64,000 nucleotides of DNA from Chitinophaga filiformis (lineage in GTDB: Bacteria > Bacteroidota > Bacteroidia > Chitinophagales > Chitinophagaceae). Of the stretch, positions 44,901 to 55,000 are shown one piece after another (the first letter of the stretch is position 1; each line of letters starts with the position of its first letter). Location: positions 83,245-147,244 of the forward strand of contig NZ_FNBN01000002.1 in NCBI RefSeq assembly GCF_900102545.1. The letters run 5' to 3'. The position numbers and the translations under genes are program-made. Below the pieces are notes generated by a model. That model ran no database searches. It saw only the letters and a program-made list of their open reading frames with translations, and had not been told where the DNA came from.

Positions 44901-47474
44901 CGGGAGCTCTTCACTGTTAAAATAATGGTCATTACCTTTGTTGTTATCCAGTGTATTATCAGATCCAATGGCATATTTCACCATTCCCTCATTCCTGTTG
45001 CCACCGGAAGCAGCTACGGAGAATGTTACATCCTTCTGTTTCAGATTGTATACCGGAATGCCGTATACATAGCGGCGTCCGTCGGTATTCAGCACACTGA
45101 TCTCCGAGATGTGATCAGGCTTGCGGAACTGGTTCACACGCTTCTCTCTTGAGAGCAGGCTATTACCTACAACAAAGGTGTCCTTATCCGGCATCAGGTA
45201 GAGATTCGAAGTAGGAATAGGCACTTCAGTGGTACCCAGCGGTTTCCACAACATCTTCATTACTACGCGCCCACCTGCCTGATAATACTCTGCCTTCAGG
45301 TTATACAATTCGCCTGCTACCAGGTTTACCCACGCGGTGTCCTGTTTATCCGCGTGATCATTCCAACGGTCTATCAGTAATGTATCATTCAGGTATATTC
45401 TTACACCGTCATCACTACGTGTGCTTATACGGTAGCGTCCTGTAACATCCGCTTTCAGTCTGCCCGTCCAGCGTACGGAGAAGTTATTATCCAGGTTTAC
45501 ACCTGGGGGCACGTTAAGTCTGATCTCATCTTTATTGGCAAAGTTGACAAGGGGATCGATACGCTCGAATAACCTCTCTTCAAATTTCTTTCCTTTGAAA
45601 TATTCTGCTTTCAACCCTACACCCTGTCCGTTTACATTATCAGGAAATTCAACACTACAGCTACTCAGGCTGAATAAGTTCGGTGTATAGTTCTCAATAT
45701 ATTTTGAAAGACCACCTACACTCGCTTCACTTGCCGTCAGGTAAGAAATCACCTGGCTGCGTTTATCGCGTGTAGTTTTATACACGTTATCAGGTGTGAG
45801 GGTCTTTTTTGCTACCAGTTTCTTATTACGATAAGCATTCAGTCTGTTTGTCGCCTCAATAGTAGGACTGCTATTACTTGGCTGATACAGGTCTACAGCC
45901 ACCACATCATCACCACCAATAGCATCATAAAATGCTTTTGTGTTACCACTCATTTCTCCTGGGTTCCTGAAATACGCGCTTTCGAATGTCTTATCAGACT
46001 TCCTGAATGCCACGGTACTTGCCAGTGGATTCTGTTCCACCCAGGGTCCTACCTGTGTATAAGCGCGGGTAAGACTCAGGTCAACACCACCATGCACCAA
46101 GTCTCCGATACCGATATCCGTACTAAGCCTATCTGATTTATCCCTTGATCTCATCGCGTGATCATACACATACCCGATGTCTCCACGGTAAGCGCGGAAC
46201 ATACCGCCACTGCCTTCTCCGGAGATGGCAAATACATCATAGGTATAGGAAGGAACGCCGATATTAGGCACGGCAGGCTTTTCCCTGTAAGCGATCTCTC
46301 TGTCACGATTGTAATCCAGTAAGGCGCCTTCATTGCCATTCGCTTTCTGGTAGTTCAGATATCCATAGGCAGGTAAGGACAGGCGTTTATCTGCATCAGC
46401 AATATCCTGTAAGGATACATATCCTGTGATATAGAAACTGGGGTGCACTACCTTGGTTTCATAGCCTATCTTGGCGGTATAGCTGAATGATGTATTGGTA
46501 TAGGCAAGATTCATCGATGGCATGAAGGCCGGCTGTGCAAAGGAAATATAACTGGATACAGAACTACCCTGCTCTGCAACGCCCCTGCAATTTTTGTCGT
46601 CCACTGTATACTGGCGCAGGCCTGCGGAGAATGTCAGTGCCTTCAATCCTTCGCGTGCATTATAGGAAAGTCCTGTAGATACGCTGCCACTCATTCCACC
46701 ATGCTCTGATGCATATTGATCTGCGAACTTGTAACTGAAGGAAGTACCCAGTGTCACGCCATCCTGCGAGCTGTTGGTAATAGAGAGTCCATTGGTGAAC
46801 CGGCCCATGCTGCGTGAGCCTACATTGATATTAGCGTTCACGCTGGTTTCCATTCCCCAGCCTTTATAGGTGTTATACAATACGCCCATACTGCCACCAA
46901 TGCCGAAGCCTACGAACTTACTCAGCCCTGTTACTTCCACATCAGCGCCGGAAGTAACGCCAATCGTTTTGTTCTCCTTCATATTGGACGCCTTCTGCAC
47001 GGTATCCGTACCGTTAAAGTCGTCTGGCAGTCCGCGCATGTTCCTGGTGATGGATCCGGGATTGATGTTCCAGCCGAGTCCTACCCAGCTGGCCTCCTGA
47101 TCCATGGAAATGCCGCTGTTGTAGCCGAGTGCCAGCGGATAACCGCCTACGTCCATCAGGGGGATGTTGTAAGAGAGGTCGCCGGAGAACAGGTCCACCA
47201 TCTTATCGCTGTTGACGGAGTGAAAGGACTGGCTTTCCGGCTGTCCGGGACCGCCAAAATGTTTTTCTATAGCCGGCTCTTTTAATTCCACATCTGCAGC
47301 AACAAGGGGTGCCGTCAGTGTGTTTCGTATGCTGCCTGTCGTAGTATGGCTGTAATGCCAGGTTATCCGCGGTGCGGCAAATGCGTATGCGGGCAATACT
47401 GCTTCACAATAAAGTAAGATGAGCATGGTGATGGCAAATGCTTTCTTACCTTTTGCAGCGGTCTTCAGTATCAT
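41910..47474 (-). CDS. PA14-domain, SpvB/TcB-like surface protein, copy B
   Basis: 1854 residues, full-length paralog of 23136-28706. The signal peptide again ends 'LPAYAFA'. The block 'GDLSYNIPLMDVGG', 'SWVGLGWNINPGSITR' follows a divergent linker (residues 34-70) that shares little with copy A. The PA14 domain is near 618-755 ('GLKAEYFKG', 'FSVRWTGRLKAD', 'RSDDGVRIYLNDTLLID', 'YNLKAEYYQ'). The end 'KKQKAVCAN' is identical to copy A. It heads operon B behind a promoter and leader matching those of operon A. The role is likely surface binding or forming a shell with the Rhs protein, by analogy to TcB/TcC; this is inference. Confidence 0.88.
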   Translation of the reverse strand: MILKTAAKGKKAFAITMLILLYCEAVLPAYAFAAPRITWHYSHTTTGSIRNTLTAPLVAADVELKEPAIEKHFGGPGQPESQSFHSVNSDKMVDLFSGDLSYNIPLMDVGGYPLALGYNSGISMDQEASWVGLGWNINPGSITRNMRGLPDDFNGTDTVQKASNMKENKTIGVTSGADVEVTGLSKFVGFGIGGSMGVLYNTYKGWGMETSVNANINVGSRSMGRFTNGLSITNSSQDGVTLGTSFSYKFADQYASEHGGMSGSVSTGLSYNAREGLKALTFSAGLRQYTVDDKNCRGVAEQGSSVSSYISFAQPAFMPSMNLAYTNTSFSYTAKIGYETKVVHPSFYITGYVSLQDIADADKRLSLPAYGYLNYQKANGNEGALLDYNRDREIAYREKPAVPNIGVPSYTYDVFAISGEGSGGMFRAYRGDIGYVYDHAMRSRDKSDRLSTDIGIGDLVHGGVDLSLTRAYTQVGPWVEQNPLASTVAFRKSDKTFESAYFRNPGEMSGNTKAFYDAIGGDDVVAVDLYQPSNSSPTIEATNRLNAYRNKKLVAKKTLTPDNVYKTTRDKRSQVISYLTASEASVGGLSKYIENYTPNLFSLSSCSVEFPDNVNGQGVGLKAEYFKGKKFEERLFERIDPLVNFANKDEIRLNVPPGVNLDNNFSVRWTGRLKADVTGRYRISTRSDDGVRIYLNDTLLIDRWNDHADKQDTAWVNLVAGELYNLKAEYYQAGGRVVMKMLWKPLGTTEVPIPTSNLYLMPDKDTFVVGNSLLSREKRVNQFRKPDHISEISVLNTDGRRYVYGIPVYNLKQKDVTFSVAASGGNRNEGMVKYAIGSDNTLDNNKGNDHYFNSEELPAYAHTFLLTGIVSPDYADVTGDGISDDDLGTAVKFNYTKIAGIRNPYQWRTPANDSAAYNEGLRTDNRDDKGSYVTGEKELWYLHSIESKTMIATFKTSDRDDLPAINENGVKQSGRVARKLDEINLYAKADFQKYNTGAKPIKTVHFEYTYELCPGVNKPLNNNGKLTLKRVWFTYNGNDKGKRNPYVFSYNKNNPVYNAKSYDRWGNYKPATQNPGYTSSNQINNAEYPYALQDSSLAAANAAAWTLDSIILPGGGRMKIDYESDDYAYVQNKRAAQMFKVAGFSATAPNSTGDLNRSLYGLIDYRYVAINVPKAVSSRQDLYSRYLEGLNGRLYFRLYVQVPGDKFGSGGEYVPCYAIIDDNEYGYFNNGNTIWIKVKAITAGGDTGEVTSIFSPMAQAAIQYLRLNLPSKAYPGSDTGDDFGFSDAIKILLSQADNINNTFLTYNVAARTKAWMREIDTSRTMVRLDNPFYKKYGGGLRVKRIRIYDNWNAMTKQQESVYGTEYQYTTTTEVNRTPVEISSGVASYEPMIGNEENPWRQPLEYKQQVAALAPVNLGYTEEPLCESFFPAPSVGYRKVRVRSLNSKNVRSASGFEEVRFYTTYDFPVLTDMTLVADGKKRFKPALSNFLRINAKHFVAISQGFKVELNDMNGKIRSQGTYAETDADNPISYTENFYRTEVPKAEFKHLISTVTTINPDGVVDTAATVGEDVELMLDMRHQKSVTNANNFNVNGDFFSFSLPPVFLIPTLWNLAQREEVLFKSVAATKVISRHGLLDSVVVIDKGSRVVTRNIAYDNETGNVVLTSTQNLFGDPVYHFTWPSGWTYDGMSGAYKNVDVLLDNIFISAGKITKGITAGTEANYFSSGDVILVGSKVKTGGTDCTPQIATFRTSSVLYAVDANAVSGGTPDIYFVNADGVPFSGNDVMMKIMRSGRKNMSTAVGEASMLNNPLVKQGDKYQLVIDAGSRVIKANAVEYKQDWKVADKKKQKAVCAN

Positions 47475-47815
47475 TGAGAATATATTTTAGTATAGGAAAT
47501 AAGGGTCCTGTTCCTCTTGAGGAGAGGAAGCCACAGGTATATGATTATCCGGCAGGTGATGTACCTGTTAGCTGATATACATATTTAACCTTGTATGCGC
47601 TGGATAGTACATTGCTGGACTGGTATCGCCCATAGGGATAACTCGTTTCATGAGTAGAGGTTTTTATATTATTGTGCTACGTGAAAGATCCGCCTGTTGT
47701 CTGTGTTACAACATCAAATCGTCAGTTACGTCAGATTATTTTTTGGTTTACTGGGCAACAATGCTCGGGCTCGGGTGTCTCTTAATGAAATATCGGTTCG
47801 TTGCTAAATTAACTC
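47475..47815 (-). promoter_or_regulatory. Long 5' leader of Rhs operon B with conserved hairpin
   Basis: About 340 nt between promoter and PA14 start. A hairpin TTCCTC/GAGGAA lies at 47511-47529; its stem equals that of operon A (28744-28762) and its loop has the same length but a different sequence. The 18-base stretch between hairpin and start is also nearly identical. See the leader of operon A for the shared patches. Confidence 0.5.
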
Positions 47816-47820
47816 GAGTA

Positions 47821-47853
47821 GTAAACCTACGGACAATAACGTATATTTCAAAA
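47821..47853 (-). promoter_or_regulatory. Bacteroidota-type promoter of Rhs operon B
   Basis: On the minus strand TTTTG (47853-47849), 19 bases, then TAGGTTTAC (47829-47821). Same elements and spacing as the operon A promoter; the spacer is also nearly the same, with two or three changes. Confidence 0.7.
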
Positions 47854-48328
47854 CATTTATTAAAAAAATTTATGGTGTTAGGTGATAGTGAAACGTATAA
47901 AAGCTTTCCGCTGATTTCTTCGTATATTTATAGTGTATACAGGTATCTCTGATGCCTGTTTTTCCTCAGTACCGCACATGTCTTTTATAGGCTGACGTTA
48001 TTATTCCATGTACAGGCTTTTACTGCCGGTTTTCCCCTTGCCATTCCCAATGGCCCTTCACCCCTGATTTTCTTTCAAATACTAACAATCTCCGACATAA
48101 GCATTTGCCTTGATCAAGTCCAACTCAAGTCCTACTCATGTTCGATTGAAGTTCTATACTATAGGCTCATTACAGGCTGATTATAAGGTTCTTACAATAG
48201 CCCATAGGGATATGCAAGCGTACCTTTTATGTCCTTGTCATGTATTTAAGGAATAAAGGAAATATGCTACAAAGAAGCTGCTTTAATACCAACTTTTCCG
48301 TAAATTGAATAATAATCTATTGCATGTT
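47854..48328. other. 475-bp intergenic region between divergent units
   Basis: Lies upstream of operon B (minus) and of the 313-aa gene (plus). It holds the degenerate 11-bp repeats at 48115-48158. The A/T-rich stretch 48230-48328 presumably carries the plus-strand promoter, but I cannot pick its elements with confidence. No gene is seen. Confidence 0.4.
48115..48158. repeat. Four degenerate 11-bp tandem repeats
   Basis: CAAGTCCAACT, CAAGTCCTACT, CATGTTCGATT and GAAGTTCTATA follow each other without gaps. Two 10-bp units of the same theme (CAAGTTCGTT, CAAGTTCATT) are at 6380-6399. The period is near one helical turn. This may be a simple-sequence intergenic family or a protein-binding array. 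Confidence 0.45.
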
Positions 48329-49270
48329 ATGGCCCAAAACTTTAATATCCTTACACAGGGTCTTTCCGGCCACGTCGGAGACCTGATCTATTACGAACGC
48401 AACGGCAAACAATTCTGCCGTAAAATGCCCCAGTATGGCCCGGACAGTATGTCCGCCGCCAGTAAACAAAGCAGCCGCGAATTCGCAAAGGCCAGTAAGG
48501 CCGCAAAATCGATCCGTTCTGCCCTGAATGGCATATGGCAGCCAGCGCAGGACGAAACGACCGTATACAGGCTAAATAGTGCCGTTTATGCGGCGCTGAG
48601 AGAAGACTACCATCCAAGAGGCAAACGTATATTCACTGCCGCTGCTTTACACCAGCATCTGAAAGACTTCCGGTATAACAAAAAGGCCGTCATGACCATT
48701 GGCGGTATAGACACCATACGCCAGGAGAACGGCAATGTAGTAGTGAAACTGCCTACTAACTGGCAACACTGGCTGAAACCGCCTAAGGATGCCCGTTATA
48801 TACAGCTCCAGGCGGTGGCACTGGATATGGACCTTGAGCAGAATATCTGCCTTGGTAGCACGACAGCTGCGAGTTGTGTTCCTTTGGGAGAGCAACAACA
48901 TAGCCTGGTATTGCCGGTAAGGCCGGCCAATGCCACTGCTACGATCGTTCTTTTGCAGATCCGTTTTCTGCATGCGAATACAGGTATTCAGGCCGCGGGT
49001 ACTGTCAGCAGTGAACAAGCTTTTGTAACAGCGGTATTGGAGCCGGTATTGCCATTGGAAGAAAAGGGGCAAGCGGCTAAAACACCGAGGATAGCGAAGA
49101 AAAACCGCTCTGCGGCGGAGATGCTGGCTGTTAGTCGGCAGGGTAAAGTACGTGTGCCTGTTAGCAGGGAGGAGATTGAGGAACCTCTTATTCAAAGGAT
49201 GAATATACCGGAAAGAAGCGTTTCGCTGGCAGTATTTCATCAATATGATTATGATCAGTTCCTGGTTTGA
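48329..49270 (+). CDS. Hypothetical protein, DUF6266-like N-terminus
   Basis: 313 residues from the ATG at 48329; a TTG at 48305 would add eight residues but is less likely. No signal peptide. The start 'ILTQGLSGHVGDLIYYERNG' with a following 'CRKMP' matches the theme of small Bacteroidota proteins that begin '..G..G.VG..V.Y.RNG...R..P' (DUF6266-like, phage or mobile-element flavour). After a helical, basic stretch the middle is beta-rich; the C-terminal third has many Glu/Lys and 'RVPVSREEIEEPLIQR'. It precedes the DUF4157 gene by 168 bp on the same strand and may be its partner. No function is claimed. Confidence 0.7.
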   Translation: MAQNFNILTQGLSGHVGDLIYYERNGKQFCRKMPQYGPDSMSAASKQSSREFAKASKAAKSIRSALNGIWQPAQDETTVYRLNSAVYAALREDYHPRGKRIFTAAALHQHLKDFRYNKKAVMTIGGIDTIRQENGNVVVKLPTNWQHWLKPPKDARYIQLQAVALDMDLEQNICLGSTTAASCVPLGEQQHSLVLPVRPANATATIVLLQIRFLHANTGIQAAGTVSSEQAFVTAVLEPVLPLEEKGQAAKTPRIAKKNRSAAEMLAVSRQGKVRVPVSREEIEEPLIQRMNIPERSVSLAVFHQYDYDQFLV

Positions 49271-49438
49271 TGTAGTGTCTTTTAAAGCTTAAAGATTATT
49301 CACAGTGATGCGATGCGAGTCGTGCCTTTTCCCATGCAAAAGAGCCATGGGCAGGGGCGCAATCCACGTGCCATTCCTCATATTTTAAAAAACTGTTCAA
49401 AATTATTCTCTACATTGTAGGCATATTCCTACAACTCT

Positions 49439-51925
49439 ATGCCACATGAACATCAGGCAACTCAGGCCAACCAGACTGCTACTCGTTCCATAGCAGATAA
49501 CCAACATTCATCAGGGCTATCGAAACCTGCTGTTCAGCCATTTCAAAAGATGCCATCCTCCGCACCTGCGGGGAATAACAATAGCCATCCCGGATCGGCC
49601 AACACACAACCGTTTCAATTAAAACCAAACGATACAGGTCTGCCGGACGATTTAAAATCTGGTATTGAAAGTTTGAGTGGATACTCTATGGATGATGTCA
49701 GGGTCAATTACAACTCTGCCAGGCCAGCGCAATTGCAGGCGCATGCTTATGCGCAGGGCACAGACATTCACATCGCCCCGGGACAGGAAAGGCATCTTGC
49801 ACATGAAGCATGGCATGTAGTACAACAGAAGCAGGGAAGAGTATCACCAACGGTCCAACTGCAGAAAGATATTCCCGTGAATGATGATGCGGGGCTGGAG
49901 CAAGAGGCAGATATCATGGGGGCAAAGGCATTGCAACGCGCCACTATAGGCCCAATACCTTTGCAGTATAAGCGTATAGAAAAGCCTGTATTGCAAGGTG
50001 CTTTCCTGGATATAGCCGCCAACAACTTTAAAGATTATATCACGGAGCAGGAAACAAAACAAGCGGAAATAGGTGCACACAGGGAATCATTTACCACTGT
50101 AGGCTTCGAGCATGAATTCACCCAGACAGAAGGCGAAGGAAATGTGTTAGCAGGTATATCGCATCTGGAGCTTGCCAAAGCCCGTCCGCTGGCATTTACC
50201 AAATTACCGTTTATACTGGAAACTGACGCCGCCAATGCACTGGAACTGGTAAGTCCTCCATTCCTGATCAAAACACTGTCAAACTCGATGATCCCTGATC
50301 CTGCAGATGTAGAAAAGGTGGATAGTATCATACGGGCCAACCTGGATACATTGTCGAAGAAGGGAACCATTGATGGAATGATCAAGGGATTCCAGACAAC
50401 AGGGCTTGACTTTTCTGCGGCCGAAAACCTCAAGATCCAGCAGAAGAACGTATCCCATAAGAGTGGGGTAAAAGACTATGCCAGCATGCCTGAGCTGGAT
50501 TTTACGGAGCTGAAAAAGATAAAGATCAAACCTTCTGAAAAAGGTGGCGGCATCACCAGCCAGGTAAACTTTGCTACAACAGCGCAGACCTTTGATGATC
50601 TGCAAAACATTAATAAAGAAGATGTGCTGGATACTTCCGGAGCCAGAACACCCGGATTTAATCCCAAAGCGATACTGGCCACTCTCGAAGCCGGCATTAA
50701 GGCAGCCATTGCACAAACCGGTATTGCAGATACACCTGGTCTCAAGATCTTTATTAACCAGCTTGCACGTACGCTGAGCGGACAGTTTGCCGTTCCGGCT
50801 ATAGAGCATGTAATGAATGAACAGAAGAAGATATATGATGGCACTTCTGACCTGGCCAGTACTCCGGCAGCCACCTCAAAGTTCCGTTTCAATGCTTATT
50901 TGTCAAGCGCAGTAAAGGATGTGGACGGGGCCTGGATCAAGGACAGTCTGATGAACATAGGGCTAGGTGTATTAGACAACGAAGACTGGACAGCCATCAA
51001 GAGCATGGTAGCCAATAGCAGACTTGCGGATGGCATCAGAGGCCTGGCATTGCCGGAGTTTACGAACATAAACGGATTTGAAAAAGAAACAGATAAGGAA
51101 GCCGGAAACGTGCTGATACAGGAAACATTGAGATTGGCAAAGGAAAAAATGCTGGCGGCACTTCCAATTATTTCAGGGCAGATAGACATGGTCTATAGCC
51201 ATGATCTTATGACCAAAGAAGGTAAAAAGACTACGGAGCTGGGCATTTTCCCCACTGAAGCGGTAGCCTTTATGGGGCACAATGATCAGATGATAGGTGC
51301 AAGACAGGATACTTATATCGATACAAGAAAAACACAGTTGCCCCAGGTAACCGGTGAACGCCTGCATGTAGCAGAAACACGCAGAGACGGTATAGATAGC
51401 CTGTATAAACTGGCTTTTAATACAGATAAGCTGGATGACAAAGGATTGGACGCAATGTGGGATTTTCAGGCAGCTAAGGTGGCGGAGATAAATACACAGA
51501 TTCTGGAGTTACAGCTGGCTAAGGCCGACGCAGAAAAAGACATCAAAGACATTAGAGATAAAATAGAGGAGCTGGAGCCCATGGCAAAAACGCTTTACGA
51601 AGGGTACGACGCTGCGTTGGAGGAATTTAAAAAGACCTATCAGGGCAAGCCCAAACAACTTGTAGCGCAGTTCGAGAAAGCCTTTGATCCTGGAGGTATC
51701 AAAGATAAACTGGCCAAGCAACAGAAAGCATTACCAGGAAAAGTCAGACAGCAAACACCCATTATTGAAAAGAAGAAAAAAGAAATTACGGCCAAGCAGG
51801 AAGAACAGGCGCCATACAAGCTTTTGATGAAAGAGATAGAAGCACGTAAAAAGCAAAGAAAGATAATGCAGGAAGTACGGCAACAGATATTGAAGCAACA
51901 GATGGAACAGCAGCAACTGTTCTAA
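49439..51925 (+). CDS. DUF4157 metallopeptidase-domain effector (eCIS-cargo type)
   Basis: 828 residues, no signal peptide. Tail 1-60 is polar with 'SGLSKPAVQPFQK'. The DUF4157 domain (about 62-165) has 'GLPDDLKSGIESLSG', 'MDDVRVNYNS', 'AYAQGTDIHIAPG', the zinc motif HEAWH (122-126) and 'LEQEADIMG' with Glu156 as a likely third ligand. DUF4157 is widely linked to toxins carried by extracellular contractile injection systems. Residues 218-640 share an ordered domain with the 489-aa protein: 'TVGFEHEF', 'SHLELA', 'ETDAANALELVSPPFLIK', 'SQVNFATTAQTFDD', 'INQLARTLSGQFAVP', 'HN....GARQDTY'. The GFE.EF plus ELVSPPF pair recalls amidoligase-fold enzymes. Residues about 680-828 form a Lys/Glu/Gln-rich coiled coil. 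No structural injection genes are nearby. Confidence 0.85.
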   Translation: MPHEHQATQANQTATRSIADNQHSSGLSKPAVQPFQKMPSSAPAGNNNSHPGSANTQPFQLKPNDTGLPDDLKSGIESLSGYSMDDVRVNYNSARPAQLQAHAYAQGTDIHIAPGQERHLAHEAWHVVQQKQGRVSPTVQLQKDIPVNDDAGLEQEADIMGAKALQRATIGPIPLQYKRIEKPVLQGAFLDIAANNFKDYITEQETKQAEIGAHRESFTTVGFEHEFTQTEGEGNVLAGISHLELAKARPLAFTKLPFILETDAANALELVSPPFLIKTLSNSMIPDPADVEKVDSIIRANLDTLSKKGTIDGMIKGFQTTGLDFSAAENLKIQQKNVSHKSGVKDYASMPELDFTELKKIKIKPSEKGGGITSQVNFATTAQTFDDLQNINKEDVLDTSGARTPGFNPKAILATLEAGIKAAIAQTGIADTPGLKIFINQLARTLSGQFAVPAIEHVMNEQKKIYDGTSDLASTPAATSKFRFNAYLSSAVKDVDGAWIKDSLMNIGLGVLDNEDWTAIKSMVANSRLADGIRGLALPEFTNINGFEKETDKEAGNVLIQETLRLAKEKMLAALPIISGQIDMVYSHDLMTKEGKKTTELGIFPTEAVAFMGHNDQMIGARQDTYIDTRKTQLPQVTGERLHVAETRRDGIDSLYKLAFNTDKLDDKGLDAMWDFQAAKVAEINTQILELQLAKADAEKDIKDIRDKIEELEPMAKTLYEGYDAALEEFKKTYQGKPKQLVAQFEKAFDPGGIKDKLAKQQKALPGKVRQQTPIIEKKKKEITAKQEEQAPYKLLMKEIEARKKQRKIMQEVRQQILKQQMEQQQLF

Positions 51926-52005
51926 TACTGCATACGCCCTTCACAAGACAAGTCTGAAATTTTCACAGCCTATGGCAAAAGCTGACAAGCCTGTATCGCC
52001 TATAG

Positions 52006-52047
52006 CAAAAAGAAGCCCGGCTTCTTTCGAAACCGGGCTTCTTTTAC
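52006..52047. terminator. Bidirectional terminator between convergent genes
   Basis: Inverted repeat AGAAGCCCGG (52011-52020) and CCGGGCTTCT (52033-52042) with a 12-base loop, T-rich on the plus strand after the stem and T-rich on the minus strand in the other direction. It sits between the DUF4157 gene (+) and the 1477-aa gene (-) and can serve both. Confidence 0.85.
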
Positions 52048-52058
52048 AAATACCTAGA

Positions 52059-55000
52059 TTATAACTTTACCTTCTCAATATACTCGTCACTTAATAAGCC
52101 GTTCTCTCTCAGCTTCAGTTTTTCGATCTTAGCCACCACCTTTTCCAGGTCCTTTTTATAGCCAGGATCAAAGCTCATAGCCTTATGCAAGAGCAAGGCC
52201 TGGGTTTCATAGAAAAGATTTAATACATCCTTTTCCTCGATTGGTGCTACCGTCTTCATGGTTGTTTTGATATGCTTAAGCCCTTCTTCTACCCCTTTCA
52301 GATCTGTTGCCGTTTCATAGCAATGGTAGGCCAGATTATTATGAGCGCTACGTAACGCCGCTCGGATAGGATTAAACTCTTCCAGGTAATCCCACAAAGT
52401 GATCTTACTTAATTCGGCAATGGTATTACGGCATACTGCAAGCGACTCCTCTTTCCAGCCAGCCTCGTAAAGCGCGTAGCGCTGGTGATCCCATACAAAT
52501 GCCCACAGCCTCATTTCAGAACATTGCGCATCCCTGAGCAGCTTTTCCGCCTGGCTGAGTATATCAATTGCCTGGACATAATTTTTATCCTGTACCAGTA
52601 GGGACGCCTCCTGCATCTGCCTGCCAAATTCTTCCTGGCTGAATTCGTATACCCCCGGAACATCCGGTAGCTGGAAGTTAGCATAAGGATATGTTAACCA
52701 GTCTTCATCCTCTATCTTTTGCGCTTTGGCAATGTCCTGCGATTTACGGTAATATTCAGTGGCTTTGCTGGCATCTCCTTCCAGGAAGTAAGTCCAGCCG
52801 AGATAGTAAACCGACTGATGAAGGTGTGAGGCATCAACATTCTTAGTAGTTTCTATTGCTGTTAATTGCTTCCTTGCCTCGTCATACTTCTTATCGATGA
52901 TCAGTCCCAGTCCGCGGTTCACGAGCAGATAATCCAGGGAAAATCTGTTTTTATACTTTGCCAGAAGCATTTCGAAAACGGCACTATACTGCGCATGCGG
53001 AATATATTTACTCAACTTGCGGTCACTCAAAACAGCTCCTGCACAAAACGCTACCGTGCGCAGTTCAAGGGGTACAAATTTTATGTTGGTAATATCCCTT
53101 CCGATGGCAAGCTCACAAACCTTCGCCGTACGCATGGATAAAGGAACATATTCAAGGGCCGTACCATAATCCATAGAGCAAGCCTTTTCACACATCTCCT
53201 GTGTCATAAAGTGTTTCGGCACAAACTGGAAATCATATGAATCCTTCTTTACTGCAATATCACAGATCCTCTGTGTCAGATATTTCTGAGGTACGTCATA
53301 GATACGTTCACTGGACCCGGATCCATTGGCGGTAATGGCCTTAATGATAAAGTCCTCATCCCAGTAACAGGCCCATACCTTATCAAAGGTGTCATAGTCA
53401 AACTCGGTCTGTTTAAAATATTCATCCTTCACTTTGCTCCGTTCGTCCCAACCAGCAGCTGCAGCCTTCTGAGGGAATCCTGGTAGCTGCCCCAGATGTT
53501 TCCCGTAATAAGCATAGCTCTGCTTGTTTATCCGCTCAACATCGATATGATCGAAGATGCTCATGCCATATTTCTTTACGGCTTTTCCCATCTGTTCCAG
53601 ATCTGACTGGGATCCAAATCGCCATCTGTCCCTGTCGTACAATTCAACAATAAAAGGCCATTCGGGGTCCTGGCTATACTTTCCGGCAGCATACTGGTAT
53701 ATTTCTGTATCCACCAGTCGTGGCGGTATGTTTTTAATCACCTGAACACCCAGGTCAATGGCCTGCTTAATGTATTTATTGGTATAGTATTTTGAAGGCA
53801 GGTCCTTGCAGTGTGTATCCCTCAGATTACCACCGGCAATAAGTGCAATATTCATCCGCTCATCTCTGAATGCAGCAGGTACATGGTTATAGTTGTATTG
53901 ACTACCGATCACCGCGCGGAAACACAGATCATAGGTTAATTGTTCCTTTGGCACATATGCAAGGTCTATGCCATGCGGATGGATCTGGTAGATCTCTTCT
54001 GACAGGAATTCAGCGGGAATCTCATTATAAAAACAAGGTTCCTCACGGTTTACTGCCAGCAGGATAATGTCGGGTGTATATAGTTCCCGTTTGAAAAGCA
54101 CGATCACCCGGCCTCTTACATCATAATCTCCCTTTGTCTTATGTTCCAGCAATGCCTGTAGCATGTCTCTCGTCCTGTATTGCTCAGGTATCGTTATTAG
54201 TTTAGCGCTAAGCCATTCGTCGGGGAATTTACTGGTCTTCTTATACATATCCGGACCGTATTTACCCAGCATGTCGGTAAAGAACTGATCCCAGTATGCC
54301 TGGTCTTTGACTGTCGATGTAGCAGGCTGTGTATCCCAGTTCACTGTTACCGGGTCTCCGTACACATAGTGAAGACTGGTATGTTGCGTATAAGGTTGTG
54401 CCCTGATACTCTTTTCTGCCGCCTCTTTGTAGAACTTGTCTGCTTTTTTATCTTCCCCCTGGAGATGGTAGACCAATCCCAGTAACCAGTTATTCGTAAA
54501 AATGCTTCTCGCGTCAACCGATCTTTCCAGGTAGCTTTTAGCTTCTTCGAGTTGCTGTTTATAGATAAGCGCCTCTCCTATTACGCGCAGGGCAAAATAT
54601 GCAGATTGGCTCTTTTGCAGGGCTTTATTTGCCAGTTCGATCGCTTTATCATATTCTCCGATCTGCACAGCGGATAGGGCAGATTCTTCCATGCAGGCAA
54701 GCTCGTATTTAACTTTCTCAGGAGTATAAGGAATGCCTTTGGCAAATATTTCCATAGCCTGTTTATAGGCCTTCTGCTCGAACAGGCATTTACCGGCGTG
54801 ATAATAGGCAAGGTAATAAGCCGGAGATTTTGTGATAGCCTCTTTGAAACATTGATAAGCTCCGGTAATATCCTCCTGATTCTTCAGGCGCAGTCCTTCC
54901 CGGGTTAGTTTAATACCTTCCGGGGTAACGCCTTTCTGTAAAACAGGCTGATTGTTCTTCAGCGCTTCGTAGACGGACCGTATACTGATGTTCAATGTAT

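Noticed and set aside
48305..49270. TTG start at 48305 for the hypothetical gene
   Set aside because: The ATG at 48329 gives the conserved-looking N-terminus directly; the extra eight residues have no support.
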